Shown here piece by piece: positions 1 through 7,941 of a stretch of 64,000 bases of DNA (positions are counted from its first letter, which is position 1; each line of letters begins with the position of its first letter). The notes beneath the pieces were generated by a model. The model was given only the letters and a program-made list of their open reading frames with translations, had not been told where the DNA came from and ran no database searches. The DNA is taken from positions 1,240,001-1,304,000 of the forward strand of contig CP014773.1 in NCBI GenBank assembly GCA_001596135.1. The letters run 5' to 3'. The DNA comes from Mucilaginibacter sp. PAMC 26640. Its GTDB lineage: Bacteria > Bacteroidota > Bacteroidia > Sphingobacteriales > Sphingobacteriaceae. Position numbers and translations under genes: made by a program.

Positions 1-18
1 ACTGAAAGCGCTGAATAA
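1..18 (+). CDS. 3' end of an upstream gene, possibly rpsP (ribosomal protein S16)
   Basis: Only the last five codons (T-E-S-A-E) and a TAA stop lie in the window. An acidic Ala/Glu-rich tail just before rimM would fit the extended S16 proteins of this phylum, and rpsP-rimM is a common gene order. The assignment rests on neighbourhood only. The rho-independent terminator at 102-138 would serve this gene. Confidence 0.35.
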   Translation, partial: TESAE

Positions 19-101
19 TTTATTATAGACGACAAACATCAGGAACCGGGACACAAGATTTAGATCTTGCTTTCTGATCTCTTAAAATGTTTACGCTAAA
101 C

Positions 102-138
102 AATGGCGAAGCCCCCTAAAGGTCTTCGCCATTTGTTA
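102..138 (+). terminator. Rho-independent terminator before rimM
   Basis: A perfect 10-bp inverted repeat (AATGGCGAAG at 102-111, CTTCGCCATT at 124-133) with a 12-nt loop is followed by a short T-rich run. It sits between the end of the upstream gene and the rimM start. An ATG at 103 in frame with rimM lies inside the stem, so it is not a credible start codon. Confidence 0.7.
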
Positions 139-156
139 TTTAAAAGCAATAGAAGG

Positions 157-681
157 ATGAAAGCAGAAGATTGTTTCCGGATAGGTACCGTATTAAAAAC
201 AAAAGGATTAAAAGGCGAAATGCAGTTGTATATCGACTTTGAAGGCGCAGAGAACATTAAGGTTACCTCGCTGTTCCTGGATATTGCCGGCAAGCTGGTG
301 CCTTTTTTTGTTGAATCGATAAAATTCAATCAGAAAAATAGTGCATACCTGTATTTAGAGGACATAGATACCATAGAAAAAGCAGCGATGCTGGTTCGGA
401 AAGATATTTACCTTCCCAATAAGGCAAAGCCCAAAAAGAAAAAAGAAGAATTTACGCTTAAAGATTTAAAAGGCTTTATTGCTGTTGATATTTACGAAGG
501 CGAGCTGGGCGAGATCACGGAAGTTCACGAATTCCCCCAGCAGCTGATTGCTGCCGTTACTTACAAAGGTAACGAGGTGCTGTTCCCCTTAAATGAAAGC
601 ATTATCCAGGGGATAGATGTGGTAAAGAACATCGTATCTGTAGACCTACCGGAGGGTTTGCTGGATATTTATATGGAGTAA
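157..681 (+). CDS. rimM: Ribosome maturation factor RimM
   Basis: This 174-residue protein is of normal RimM length. RimM binds ribosomal protein S19 and the 30S head during maturation of the small subunit in the cytoplasm. The N-terminal RimM domain (about residues 8-85) carries the family-like stretch GTVLKTKGLKGEM, and a PRC-barrel domain follows (about 97-170), joined by a Lys-rich linker. I chose the ATG at 157, preceded by AGAAGG, because the in-frame ATG at 103 lies within the upstream terminator hairpin. The gene ends only 2 nt from the convergent lipoprotein gene. The trmD gene that often follows rimM elsewhere is absent here. Confidence 0.93.
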   Translation: MKAEDCFRIGTVLKTKGLKGEMQLYIDFEGAENIKVTSLFLDIAGKLVPFFVESIKFNQKNSAYLYLEDIDTIEKAAMLVRKDIYLPNKAKPKKKKEEFTLKDLKGFIAVDIYEGELGEITEVHEFPQQLIAAVTYKGNEVLFPLNESIIQGIDVVKNIVSVDLPEGLLDIYME

Positions 682-683
682 AA

Positions 684-1367
684 CTAATTCCCGGCGAATA
701 CAACTGATTTTGCCGCCATTTTTTTATTCACCCTGGTGATGTCCTTTCTATTCCCGGGGGTAAAGCTATAACTGGAAACCGTATCACCGGTTTTGGTAGC
801 AATCAGGCAAATATTGTAATCCATATCGTTTGCCTTAACGTATTTCAAACGCGGCGGAGCATTCTCAGCGGGTGGCGGCAACAAGCCGTTTAATACCGCG
901 AAGCCAATATTGGCCCATGCCGCTTCCTTAGCCGACATGTACCGCTCCCTGTCCATCTGCACTTTAATGACCAGGTCAGCGCCTATCATCCGGCCAACGC
1001 TGTCGGCCGGCATTGTCCAGGCCGTGCGCAGGTCAGCCATCTTCATTAATAGCAAAGCGTTGACGCTATCAGCACCCATCAGTTGCACAGGATATTGCCT
1101 GGAATGGCGCTCGTGGGTGTTCTTGTAATCAAAAAAAGTTTGAACCACCTCTGCCTGCAACTGGCGGCTTGCCTTTTGCTCTTCTGCATACCAGTCTTCT
1201 TCCTTTGGCTTTTCACCGCTGTAAAAAACATCAACAGGTAAAACAGCCAGTTTGCCGCCGATGGTATGTGAGGCTAAGTAGGCACGATTAATGTAAACCC
1301 CGCTACTGGCGCAAGAAGATGCAAATGTAGCTAAAGTGATCAGCAGGTTCAGGAGCTTTGTTTTCAT
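684..1367 (-). CDS. Putative lipoprotein of unknown function
   Basis: The 227-residue product starts MKTKLLNLL, followed by a hydrophobic stretch and a lipobox-like ASSC near residue 19, so it is probably a membrane-anchored periplasmic lipoprotein. The frame stays open upstream through the start of lutB on the other strand, but that extension has no signal peptide and overlaps a real gene, so I start at the ATG ending at 1367. The mature part has a GGKLAVLPVDVFYSG-like strand near the N terminus and a hydrophobic segment (IGFAVLNGLLPPP) in the middle. It loosely resembles secreted lipoproteins of the GNA1162/DUF799 type, but I cannot assign a family. It is monocistronic and divergent from lutB. 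Confidence 0.7.
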   Translation of the reverse strand: MKTKLLNLLITLATFASSCASSGVYINRAYLASHTIGGKLAVLPVDVFYSGEKPKEEDWYAEEQKASRQLQAEVVQTFFDYKNTHERHSRQYPVQLMGADSVNALLLMKMADLRTAWTMPADSVGRMIGADLVIKVQMDRERYMSAKEAAWANIGFAVLNGLLPPPAENAPPRLKYVKANDMDYNICLIATKTGDTVSSYSFTPGNRKDITRVNKKMAAKSVVFAGN

Positions 1368-1526
1368 TATTTGGGTAACTGTAACCAATACGAATAAAAG
1401 GGCTTGATTATTACCGGCAACGAAGAATAAATTGAACGGTAATCTATTAATCTTTCCAAGACCCGAAAAAGGCAATATTTTTAACTCAACCATAAAAGAT
1501 AATTGAGTTTGCTTAATTTCGCCAAA

Positions 1527-2921
1527 ATGGGAAACACCGCAGCAGCGTTTTTGGCAGCCTCCGAAGAGAAGGCATTCGAGATGGACCACCGGCGGATCAT
1601 CAATCATAACATAGATAAGTATGATACGGCTGTTGTTCGTGGTCAATCGCGGATGATCAACCTGGATAATTCCAAAAAAAAGGGCCATGCCATTAAATGG
1701 AAAGTAATGGAAAATCTGGATAAATTCCTGCCGGAATTCGAAGCCAATTTCCAAAAGCGCGGAGGTAAGGTGATCTGGGCCAATGATGCTGAAGAAGCCA
1801 ACCGCGAGATCCTTAGCATTATTCAAAAAGCCAACGCCAAAACGGTTATCAAATCCAAATCAATGGTTACCGAAGAAATTCAGTTGAATGAATTTTTAGA
1901 AAGCAACCAAATTGAATCATTGGAAAGCGACCTGGGCGAATATATTGTACAATTGCTTGGCCAAAAGCCATATCATATTGTTACCCCGGCCATGCACCTC
2001 TCCAAAGAGGATATTGCCAAGCTATTTAATGAAAAATTTGGCACACCGCCGGATGCCACGCCAGAGCAGCTTACCCAAAAAGCCCGTGAGCTGTTGCGCG
2101 AAAAATATTTAAAGGCCGATGTTGGCGTAACCGGGGCCAATTTCATCATTGCCGATACCGGCAGCATTGCCATCAGCGAGAATGAAGGCAATGCCAGGCT
2201 CACTACATCGTTCCCCAAGATCCACATCACGGTTGTAGGGATAGAAAAGCTAATTCCATCCATTACCGATCTCGATCTCTTTTGGCCAATGCTGGCAACC
2301 CACGGCACGGGGCAAAACCTTACGGTATATAACACCATACTGAGCGGCCCGCGCCAGCCTGACGAAACTGATGGCCCCGAAGAAATGTACGTAATACTGC
2401 TGGATAACGGCCGCACCAACCTGCTGGCTCAAAAAGACCAGCGCCAGGGTTTATACTGCATTCGTTGCGGCGCTTGCCTTAACGTTTGCCCGGTTTATAA
2501 AAACATTGGCGGCCATACGTATGATACGCCATACAGCGGGCCTATAGGATCTGTAATCACCCCGCACATGCGCGGCATGGAAGAATTTAAACACCTCAGT
2601 TACGCATCTACCCTGTGCGGCAAATGTACCGAGGTGTGCCCGGTTAAAATAGATATCCATAAAATGCTGCTGCTTAACCGCCGCGATGCGGTTACAGAAA
2701 ATCTGAGCCCCAAATTAGAACAATGGGGCTGGGCCCTCTGGAAAAAGGGAATGCTTAAACGCAATTTTACCGATTTTTTTGGCGGCAAAGTGAAGAACTT
2801 CATGCTGAAAACATTCTTTAAAAAAGCCTGGGGCAATTTTAAGGAAATGCCGGTAGTGGCTGATAAATCGTTCAGTAAACAATGGATAGAACGGGATAAG
2901 GCCGACAAACAAAACGACTAA
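1527..2921 (+). CDS. lutB: LutB-like LUD-domain iron-sulfur protein (lactate utilization)
   Basis: The 464-residue protein has an N-terminal LUD domain (about 60-300) and a C-terminal pair of [4Fe-4S] motifs, CIRCGACLNVCP and CGKCTEVCPVKID. In the LutABC complex, LutB is the iron-sulfur electron carrier for oxidation of L-lactate to pyruvate. A TTG at 1503 is in frame, but the ATG at 1527 gives the usual LutB-like start (MGNTAAAFLA). No lutA or lutC is next to it, which is unusual for a Lut operon; the partners may be elsewhere, or the protein may serve another dehydrogenase. It is translationally coupled by a TAATG overlap to the reductase gene downstream. Confidence 0.88.
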   Translation: MGNTAAAFLAASEEKAFEMDHRRIINHNIDKYDTAVVRGQSRMINLDNSKKKGHAIKWKVMENLDKFLPEFEANFQKRGGKVIWANDAEEANREILSIIQKANAKTVIKSKSMVTEEIQLNEFLESNQIESLESDLGEYIVQLLGQKPYHIVTPAMHLSKEDIAKLFNEKFGTPPDATPEQLTQKARELLREKYLKADVGVTGANFIIADTGSIAISENEGNARLTTSFPKIHITVVGIEKLIPSITDLDLFWPMLATHGTGQNLTVYNTILSGPRQPDETDGPEEMYVILLDNGRTNLLAQKDQRQGLYCIRCGACLNVCPVYKNIGGHTYDTPYSGPIGSVITPHMRGMEEFKHLSYASTLCGKCTEVCPVKIDIHKMLLLNRRDAVTENLSPKLEQWGWALWKKGMLKRNFTDFFGGKVKNFMLKTFFKKAWGNFKEMPVVADKSFSKQWIERDKADKQND

Positions 2922-3466
2922 TGCGTAAGATCATACTGAATGTGGCCGTGAGCCTGGATGGGTTTATTGAAGGGCCCGCCGGCGACTACGATTGGTGCCT
3001 AACCGACCAGGATTATGGAATGGCTGCTTTTTTTGAAGAAACAGATGCCATATTTATCGGCCGCAAAAGTTATGAGCTGATTGGTGCGCAAACCGATAGC
3101 TTCCCGGGCAAAAAGATGTATGTTTTCTCCGATACGTTACAGCCGGGTAAAAACGAGGATGTGGAGGTGATCCCCTCTGCCAGGTTTGACCATGCAGTTA
3201 ATGGCATTGTGAACGAAGCGGGGAAAAGTATCTGGCTTTTTGGCGGGGCCGGTTTAACAACAGCCTTTATCAACAAGAATCTTATCGGGGAGTTGCTGCT
3301 TGCTATCCACCCGGTTATTTTAGGCAGTGGCAAACGTTTGTTTGACGAGCTAAAAGAACAGGCAGATCTGCAGTTTGTATCGCAGCAGGTATATAGTACA
3401 GGGCTGGTACAAGTACGCTATGCGGTTAAGCCAAAGTTCGATATGGAAATGCTTAAACTTTTATAG
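2921..3466 (+). CDS. Dihydrofolate reductase-like / RibD C-terminal domain protein
   Basis: The 181-residue protein starts MRKIILNVAVSLDGFIEG and contains FIGRKSYELIG and LFGGAGLTTAF, the nucleotide-binding signatures of the RibD C-terminal/DHFR fold (COG0262). Members are NAD(P)H-dependent reductases; many of these stand-alone paralogues have no known substrate and are not true folate reductases. The start ATG overlaps the lutB stop (TAATG), so the two are translationally coupled and probably co-transcribed. Whether the reductase has anything to do with lactate oxidation is not shown by the sequence. Confidence 0.85.
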   Translation: MRKIILNVAVSLDGFIEGPAGDYDWCLTDQDYGMAAFFEETDAIFIGRKSYELIGAQTDSFPGKKMYVFSDTLQPGKNEDVEVIPSARFDHAVNGIVNEAGKSIWLFGGAGLTTAFINKNLIGELLLAIHPVILGSGKRLFDELKEQADLQFVSQQVYSTGLVQVRYAVKPKFDMEMLKLL

Positions 3467-3522
3467 TCGCATTTATCCCGCCACTGCTACCGTTACTGGC
3501 AATTCTCCGCATTGCAAAGCGG

Positions 3523-4377
3523 TTAATGTTTATTGCCGAAGCCAAATTCCCTGTAGGTATTGGGTAACTCGTCCTGGTTGCTAAACGCGAATGAGAAGGT
3601 AGACACCCAGGTTTCAAAGTCGGCATCATTTTTTACAGAAGGCTCTATGCGGATGCAGCGCAGCATGTATATCCCGTCGCGGCTCGGGCTAAAAAACACC
3701 TGTCCGTTGGCATCGGTAGCCAAAAGTTGCGGATGCACCGTGCCTGATGCCGTTTTTATGTACAAAAACACGTTGCTGGTTTTTAAGGGTTTACCTTTAA
3801 AATAAACTATCGCGGTAATATCATCGCCATAGCTCTTTTTATAGGGGTTTTGCTTCAACACAATTTCCAGTTCGCTCCCCATTACTTTGCTGTAAGCATT
3901 ACCGCCACCGTTATCCACATTAACAAGGGTTTTTAAATAGTAGCGATATTTTTCAACCAGGTTAAGTCTGGTATCGTCCTTTACCTTTTCCGCTAAGTTA
4001 TCATACCCCTGTTTGCTCAAATAGGCTACAAAATCTTCGTGAGGCAACTCATTCATCTCATCTTTTGTGTTCATCTCTACCATCACCATACCGCTGCCAT
4101 TTACGGTATAATCCAAAACCGGGGTAGCGCTGTCTTTAGCAACCTTCAGCAGGTCGGTCATCTTGCTGCCTTCGTAAATATTGAATTTGGTTGTTTTTTT
4201 GGAATTGTAGCGGCTTTCGTCTTCTTTGTTCAGGTTGTCTCCGCTCAGCAGGTGTACGCTCATTTTATCGCCTTTATGCAGGTAGAAACTTTCGGGCAAT
4301 AAAAAACTGTCGGGTGCGAAGGCGGTAAGGCCCAAAGCGACAAATATTACGAACGATATAGCATATAGGTTCTTCAT
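3523..4377 (-). CDS. DUF4198-type secreted protein
   Basis: The 284-residue protein has an N-terminal signal peptide (MKNLYAISFVIFVALGLTAFA) and a beta-rich body with the DUF4198-like opening PESFYLHKGDKMSVHLLSGD and a later stretch in which a putative carrier domain (GKPLKTSNVFLYIKT... DANGQVFFSPSRDG) resembles carboxypeptidase-regulatory-like folds. DUF4198 proteins are periplasmic and often lie near metal transport genes, but no transporter is adjacent here. A promoter-like TATGTTTG lies 20 nt before the start, at 4397-4404. Specific function is unknown. Confidence 0.75.
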   Translation of the reverse strand: MKNLYAISFVIFVALGLTAFAPDSFLLPESFYLHKGDKMSVHLLSGDNLNKEDESRYNSKKTTKFNIYEGSKMTDLLKVAKDSATPVLDYTVNGSGMVMVEMNTKDEMNELPHEDFVAYLSKQGYDNLAEKVKDDTRLNLVEKYRYYLKTLVNVDNGGGNAYSKVMGSELEIVLKQNPYKKSYGDDITAIVYFKGKPLKTSNVFLYIKTASGTVHPQLLATDANGQVFFSPSRDGIYMLRCIRIEPSVKNDADFETWVSTFSFAFSNQDELPNTYREFGFGNKH

Positions 4378-4396
4378 AGCAAAAAGATGGATTGCT

Positions 4397-4404
4397 CAAA
4401 CATA
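4397..4404 (-). promoter_or_regulatory. -7 box (TATGTTTG) for the DUF4198 gene
   Basis: Read on the minus strand the sequence is TATGTTTG, matching the Bacteroidota TAnnTTTG element, about 20 nt upstream of the ATG at 4377. I found no clear -33 TTTG at the right spacing. Confidence 0.45.
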
Positions 4405-4435
4405 CAAAGTTTTAAAAACTTCTTAGCTTTACCAC

Positions 4436-6412
4436 ATGACTTTCGACCGTAAACATATCGATAATGACGGTTTAATAACTTTTTACAAAAAATTATTATT
4501 GCCCCGGTTAGTTGAAGAGAAGATGCTGATCCTGTTGCGGCAGGGCAGAATTGGCAAATGGTTTTCGGGGATCGGGCAGGAGGCAATTGCCGTAGGCAGT
4601 ACGCTGGCTATGGAGGCCGACGAATACATTTTACCTATGCACCGTAACCTGGGTGTGTTTACCGCGCGCAATGTTCCAATCTCCCGTTTAATGGCGCAAT
4701 GGCAGGGTAAGCTGTCTGGTTTTACCCGCGGTCGCGACCGTTCTTTCCATTTCGGCACACAAGAATTTAAGATCATCGGGATGATCTCTCACCTGGGCCC
4801 GCAAATGGCGCTGGCTGATGGTATTGCCCTTGCCGATAAACTCAGCGGGAAGCAAAAAGTTACCCTGGTGTATTGCGGCGAGGGGGCAACCAGTGAAGGG
4901 GATTTCCACGAAGCCATTAATATTGCCGCCGTTTGGGATCTGCCCGTAATATTCCTGATCGAGAATAATGGCTACGGCCTCTCCACCCCCACCAAAGAAC
5001 AATACCGTTGCGAATCTATCTCAGACCGGGCCATTGGTTACGGTATCGAGGGCCGGAAGATTGATGGCAACAACATCCTGGAGGTTTACCACACGGTAAA
5101 TCAGCTGGCAACAGCAATGCGCCAAAACCCCCGCCCGGTTTTACTGGAATGCATCACGTTCAGGATGCGCGGGCATGAGGAAGCCTCGGGCACCAAATAC
5201 GTTCCGCAGGAACTGTTAGCGGAATGGCAAAAAAAGGACCCGCTGGACAACTTTGAAAAATACCTGCTGAGCGAACAAGTATTGCGGCCGGAATGGGTGC
5301 CTTACCTGCGCAATGAGTTCACCAAGCTGATAGATGCAGAGATAGAAAAGGTTTTCAGCGAGCCGGACATCATTCCCCACCTGCAAACCGAACTGGATAG
5401 CATGTACAGGATGTTTAACATCCCTAAGCTGCCGCCTTATGAAGCTTTAACAAACAAGCGATACATAGATGCCATTAGCGATGGCCTTCGCCAGGGCATG
5501 CGCAAACACCCCAACCTGGTGGTGATGGGGCAGGACATTGCCGAATACGGCGGTGCCTTTAAAATAACCCAGGGATTTTTAGAAGAGTTTGGCAAAGAGC
5601 GGGTACGCAATACGCCCATTTGCGAATCGGGCATTGTAGGCACGGCCATGGGCCTTGCATTGAACGGCTACAAGGCAGTTGTAGAAATGCAGTTTGCCGA
5701 TTTTGTAACCTGCGCATTCAACCAGATCATTAACAACCTGGCCAAAACTTATTACCGCTGGGGCCAGGCGGTAGATGTAGTGATCAGGATGCCGGCAGGC
5801 GGCGGTACCGGTGCAGGGCCGTTCCACTCGCAAACCAACGAAGCCTGGTTCACCAAAACGCCCGGCTTAAAAGTGGTTTACCCCGCCTTCCCTGATGATG
5901 CCAAAGGTTTGCTGATGGCCGCCATTGCCGACCCAAACCCGGTGATGTATTTTGAACATAAGGCCTTATACCGCAGCATTTCCGGCAACGTGCCGGATGA
6001 GGATTATTATGTGGAGATCGGCAAGGCTAATATAGTTCGCCCGGGTACAAAGGCCAGCATTGTTACTTATGGCATGGGGGTGCACTGGGCCATGGAATAT
6101 GCGGAGAAACATCCCGAACATGCTATAGAGATCCTCGACCTGCGCAGTTTGCAACCCTGGGACAAGGAAGCCGTGGTAAAAACGGTGAAGAAAACTTCCA
6201 GAGTACTGGTTCTGCATGAAGATACCCTAACCAGCGGCTTTGGCGCCGAAATAGCCGCATACATCGGCGAACATTCTTTTAAATACCTGGAGGCACCGGT
6301 AATGCGCTGCGCCAGCCTGGATACCGCCATCCCAATGAATAAAGACCTGGAAGACCAGTTCCTGGCCAAATCAAGGCTGGAAGAGTGCATGGATGCTTTA
6401 TTGAAATTTTAG
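4436..6412 (+). CDS. Thiamine-diphosphate dehydrogenase E1, fused alpha and beta subunits (branched-chain 2-oxo acid type)
   Basis: The 658-residue protein joins an E1-alpha domain (about 10-320) to an E1-beta transketolase-like domain (about 335-655). The alpha half has the ThDP/Mg motif GEGATSEGDFHEAIN ending in ENN (about 148-180). The beta half has QDIAEYGGAFKITQGF, PICESGIVG and MPAGGGTGAGPFHSQ. The fused arrangement is typical of the branched-chain 2-oxoacid dehydrogenase E1 in Bacteroidota; the enzyme decarboxylates a 2-oxo acid and passes the acyl group to a lipoylated E2. E2 and E3 genes are not in the window, so substrate specificity (branched-chain rather than pyruvate) is inferred from family architecture only. 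Confidence 0.9.
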   Translation: MTFDRKHIDNDGLITFYKKLLLPRLVEEKMLILLRQGRIGKWFSGIGQEAIAVGSTLAMEADEYILPMHRNLGVFTARNVPISRLMAQWQGKLSGFTRGRDRSFHFGTQEFKIIGMISHLGPQMALADGIALADKLSGKQKVTLVYCGEGATSEGDFHEAINIAAVWDLPVIFLIENNGYGLSTPTKEQYRCESISDRAIGYGIEGRKIDGNNILEVYHTVNQLATAMRQNPRPVLLECITFRMRGHEEASGTKYVPQELLAEWQKKDPLDNFEKYLLSEQVLRPEWVPYLRNEFTKLIDAEIEKVFSEPDIIPHLQTELDSMYRMFNIPKLPPYEALTNKRYIDAISDGLRQGMRKHPNLVVMGQDIAEYGGAFKITQGFLEEFGKERVRNTPICESGIVGTAMGLALNGYKAVVEMQFADFVTCAFNQIINNLAKTYYRWGQAVDVVIRMPAGGGTGAGPFHSQTNEAWFTKTPGLKVVYPAFPDDAKGLLMAAIADPNPVMYFEHKALYRSISGNVPDEDYYVEIGKANIVRPGTKASIVTYGMGVHWAMEYAEKHPEHAIEILDLRSLQPWDKEAVVKTVKKTSRVLVLHEDTLTSGFGAEIAAYIGEHSFKYLEAPVMRCASLDTAIPMNKDLEDQFLAKSRLEECMDALLKF

Positions 6413-6426
6413 CATATCTTAGTGTT

Positions 6427-6681
6427 ATGGTTACCCTTGAAGAAATATATAAGCAAGAGCCTATAGAAAAAGGTATAGATGAAGATGCCGGCTTAGGTGC
6501 CGAAGCTATGCTTAAGGCAGGTATCCCAATTTTTTACCGGGATGAATTATACCCCGAAACATTGAAAGGCGAGTTATTTGTTAAGGAGTATACAAGTGGG
6601 GCAAAGTTTATTGTACGCAAGCACCTCACCGAAGATCTCCGTTTAATAGAAGAAACAATCAGAGCTATAAATCCATTATAA
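6427..6681 (+). CDS. Small protein paired with a zeta-like kinase, candidate antitoxin
   Basis: The 84-residue product starts MVTLEEIYKQEPIEKGIDED and ends in a helix (LTEDLRLIEETIRAINPL). I chose the ATG at 6427 because the open frame upstream runs into the end of the E1 gene. The middle has a short beta-like segment (GELFVKEYTSGAKFIVRKH). I do not recognise a named family. Its TAA overlaps the ATG of the P-loop kinase (TAATG), a tight coupling typical of antitoxin-toxin pairs with the antitoxin first. An antitoxin role is inference from that arrangement alone. Confidence 0.7.
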   Translation: MVTLEEIYKQEPIEKGIDEDAGLGAEAMLKAGIPIFYRDELYPETLKGELFVKEYTSGAKFIVRKHLTEDLRLIEETIRAINPL

Positions 6682-7277
6682 TGCCGTTATTAGTAGTTGT
6701 TGGAGGGCCCAATGGTTCCGGTAAAACAACATTGACTGCTCAATTGATAAAACGCGGAAGGATAAAGACTGCGGTCATTAATCCGGATGATATCGCCTTA
6801 ACTGAATTTGGAAGTTATAAATTTCATATTCCTGCTTCTAGGGAAGCATTGCAAAGGCGAAAAAATGCGCTCGTTTCAAAATCCGATGTGGCATTCGAAA
6901 CTACTTTTTCAGGAAAATCTGAAATTGCCGATATCCGGGCGGCTCACAAAGGTGGCTATAGAACTATTTTATATTTTGTTGCTTTGGAATCTCTAATAGA
7001 CAATATAATAAGAGTAGAGGAACGGGCACATAATAATGGCCACAAAGTTGAATTGGAAGACATGATAAGGCGATATAATAAAATTAAACTCGCCCTGCAA
7101 AATCATATTGCGTTGTTTAACAGAGCCTACCTGTTTGACAATTCAGGGACCAGACGTTCACGTGTAGCCATATTTGAACACGGCAATTTAGTATGGCTTA
7201 ATACGAAGCATGAAAACCACCCTTTTTACCAGCACTTATTCAGCCCTCTACCAACTCCACCTCCGCTACAGGGCTAA
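6681..7277 (+). CDS. Zeta-toxin-like P-loop kinase (COG4185 type)
   Basis: The 198-residue protein has a Walker A motif GGPNGSGKT at residues 8-16, an NPDD motif near 34-37, an FETT motif with Glu73, and a later RVEERAHNNGHKVELED stretch supplying Arg residues, in the order seen in zeta/COG4185 ATPases. Zeta toxins phosphorylate UDP-sugar peptidoglycan precursors; the substrate of this chromosomal subfamily is generally not established. It is coupled by TAATG to the 84-aa gene. The last 12 codons (a Pro-rich SPLPTPPPLQG tail) run antisense into the 3' end of the SprT-like gene, so the C terminus may be a late extension. Confidence 0.82.
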   Translation: MPLLVVVGGPNGSGKTTLTAQLIKRGRIKTAVINPDDIALTEFGSYKFHIPASREALQRRKNALVSKSDVAFETTFSGKSEIADIRAAHKGGYRTILYFVALESLIDNIIRVEERAHNNGHKVELEDMIRRYNKIKLALQNHIALFNRAYLFDNSGTRRSRVAIFEHGNLVWLNTKHENHPFYQHLFSPLPTPPPLQG

Positions 7278-7851
7278 ACAGGTAAACCCGTTTGCTGCTG
7301 ATCTCAATACATTTGTAACGTTTGCGCAACTTTTCTTCTTTGCGAAATACCCGGCCATCTTTCAATTTAAAAACCGATTGTAACGGCAGTTTTTCTACCG
7401 TATGCACAGATTCCTTAACCGGGTCATATTTGCGCAGGGAACGGTAAAGTGTTAAGTCCGAACAGCTGGAAGCGGCCGGATTGTTCAAATAGCTCGTGAT
7501 GGCTTGTTTAATATCCGGCGGGAAAACATCCTTTTCAAAAAAGGGCTGCATCATTTTTTTGAAGTTTGTTTTCCACTCAATGCCATGGGGTTTTGCTTTT
7601 TGCTGATGCTCGTTCCAAGTATGGAGGTGCGCAAATTCATGCACGGTGGTTACCAAAAAAGCGTAAGGGTTTAAATCGAAATTTACAGAGATGCGGTGCC
7701 CTTTACCATCAAAAGGTGCCCGATAATCGCCAAACTTAGTACCGCGGTTTCGCGAGATCTTGAACTCGCATTTAAAATAATCGATCCAGCGGCCTATTAA
7801 AGGTGCCGCTTCCTTCGGCAAATATTTTTCGAGAATTTGTACTTTATCCAA
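7240..7851 (-). CDS. SprT-like zinc metalloprotein
   Basis: The 203-residue protein carries HEFAH at residues 71-75 and a further His at 89 (HGIEWK), the zinc site of the SprT-like domain. Eukaryotic Spartan of this fold degrades DNA-protein crosslinks; bacterial SprT-like proteins are poorly characterised. A basic C-terminal half (KLKDGRVFRKEEKLRKRYKC) could form a small beta domain. There is no signal peptide, so it is probably cytoplasmic. It converges on the zeta-like gene with a 38-bp 3' overlap. Confidence 0.85.
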   Translation of the reverse strand: MDKVQILEKYLPKEAAPLIGRWIDYFKCEFKISRNRGTKFGDYRAPFDGKGHRISVNFDLNPYAFLVTTVHEFAHLHTWNEHQQKAKPHGIEWKTNFKKMMQPFFEKDVFPPDIKQAITSYLNNPAASSCSDLTLYRSLRKYDPVKESVHTVEKLPLQSVFKLKDGRVFRKEEKLRKRYKCIEISSKRVYLFSPVAEVELVEG

Positions 7852-7941
7852 TGTTTACCTCTGTATCAAAGATAGTTTATTGCGTTTAAAGGTGGAAACA
7901 GAATGGCAAAAGGTTAGGAACAGATGACAGATTAAAGTTTG

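Noticed and set aside
1368-1826. N-terminal extension of the 684-1367 lipoprotein
   Set aside because: The extra residues precede a clear signal peptide and are antisense to the conserved start of lutB.
1973-2419. Minus-strand open frame of 148 codons
   Set aside because: Antisense to lutB, with no family features.
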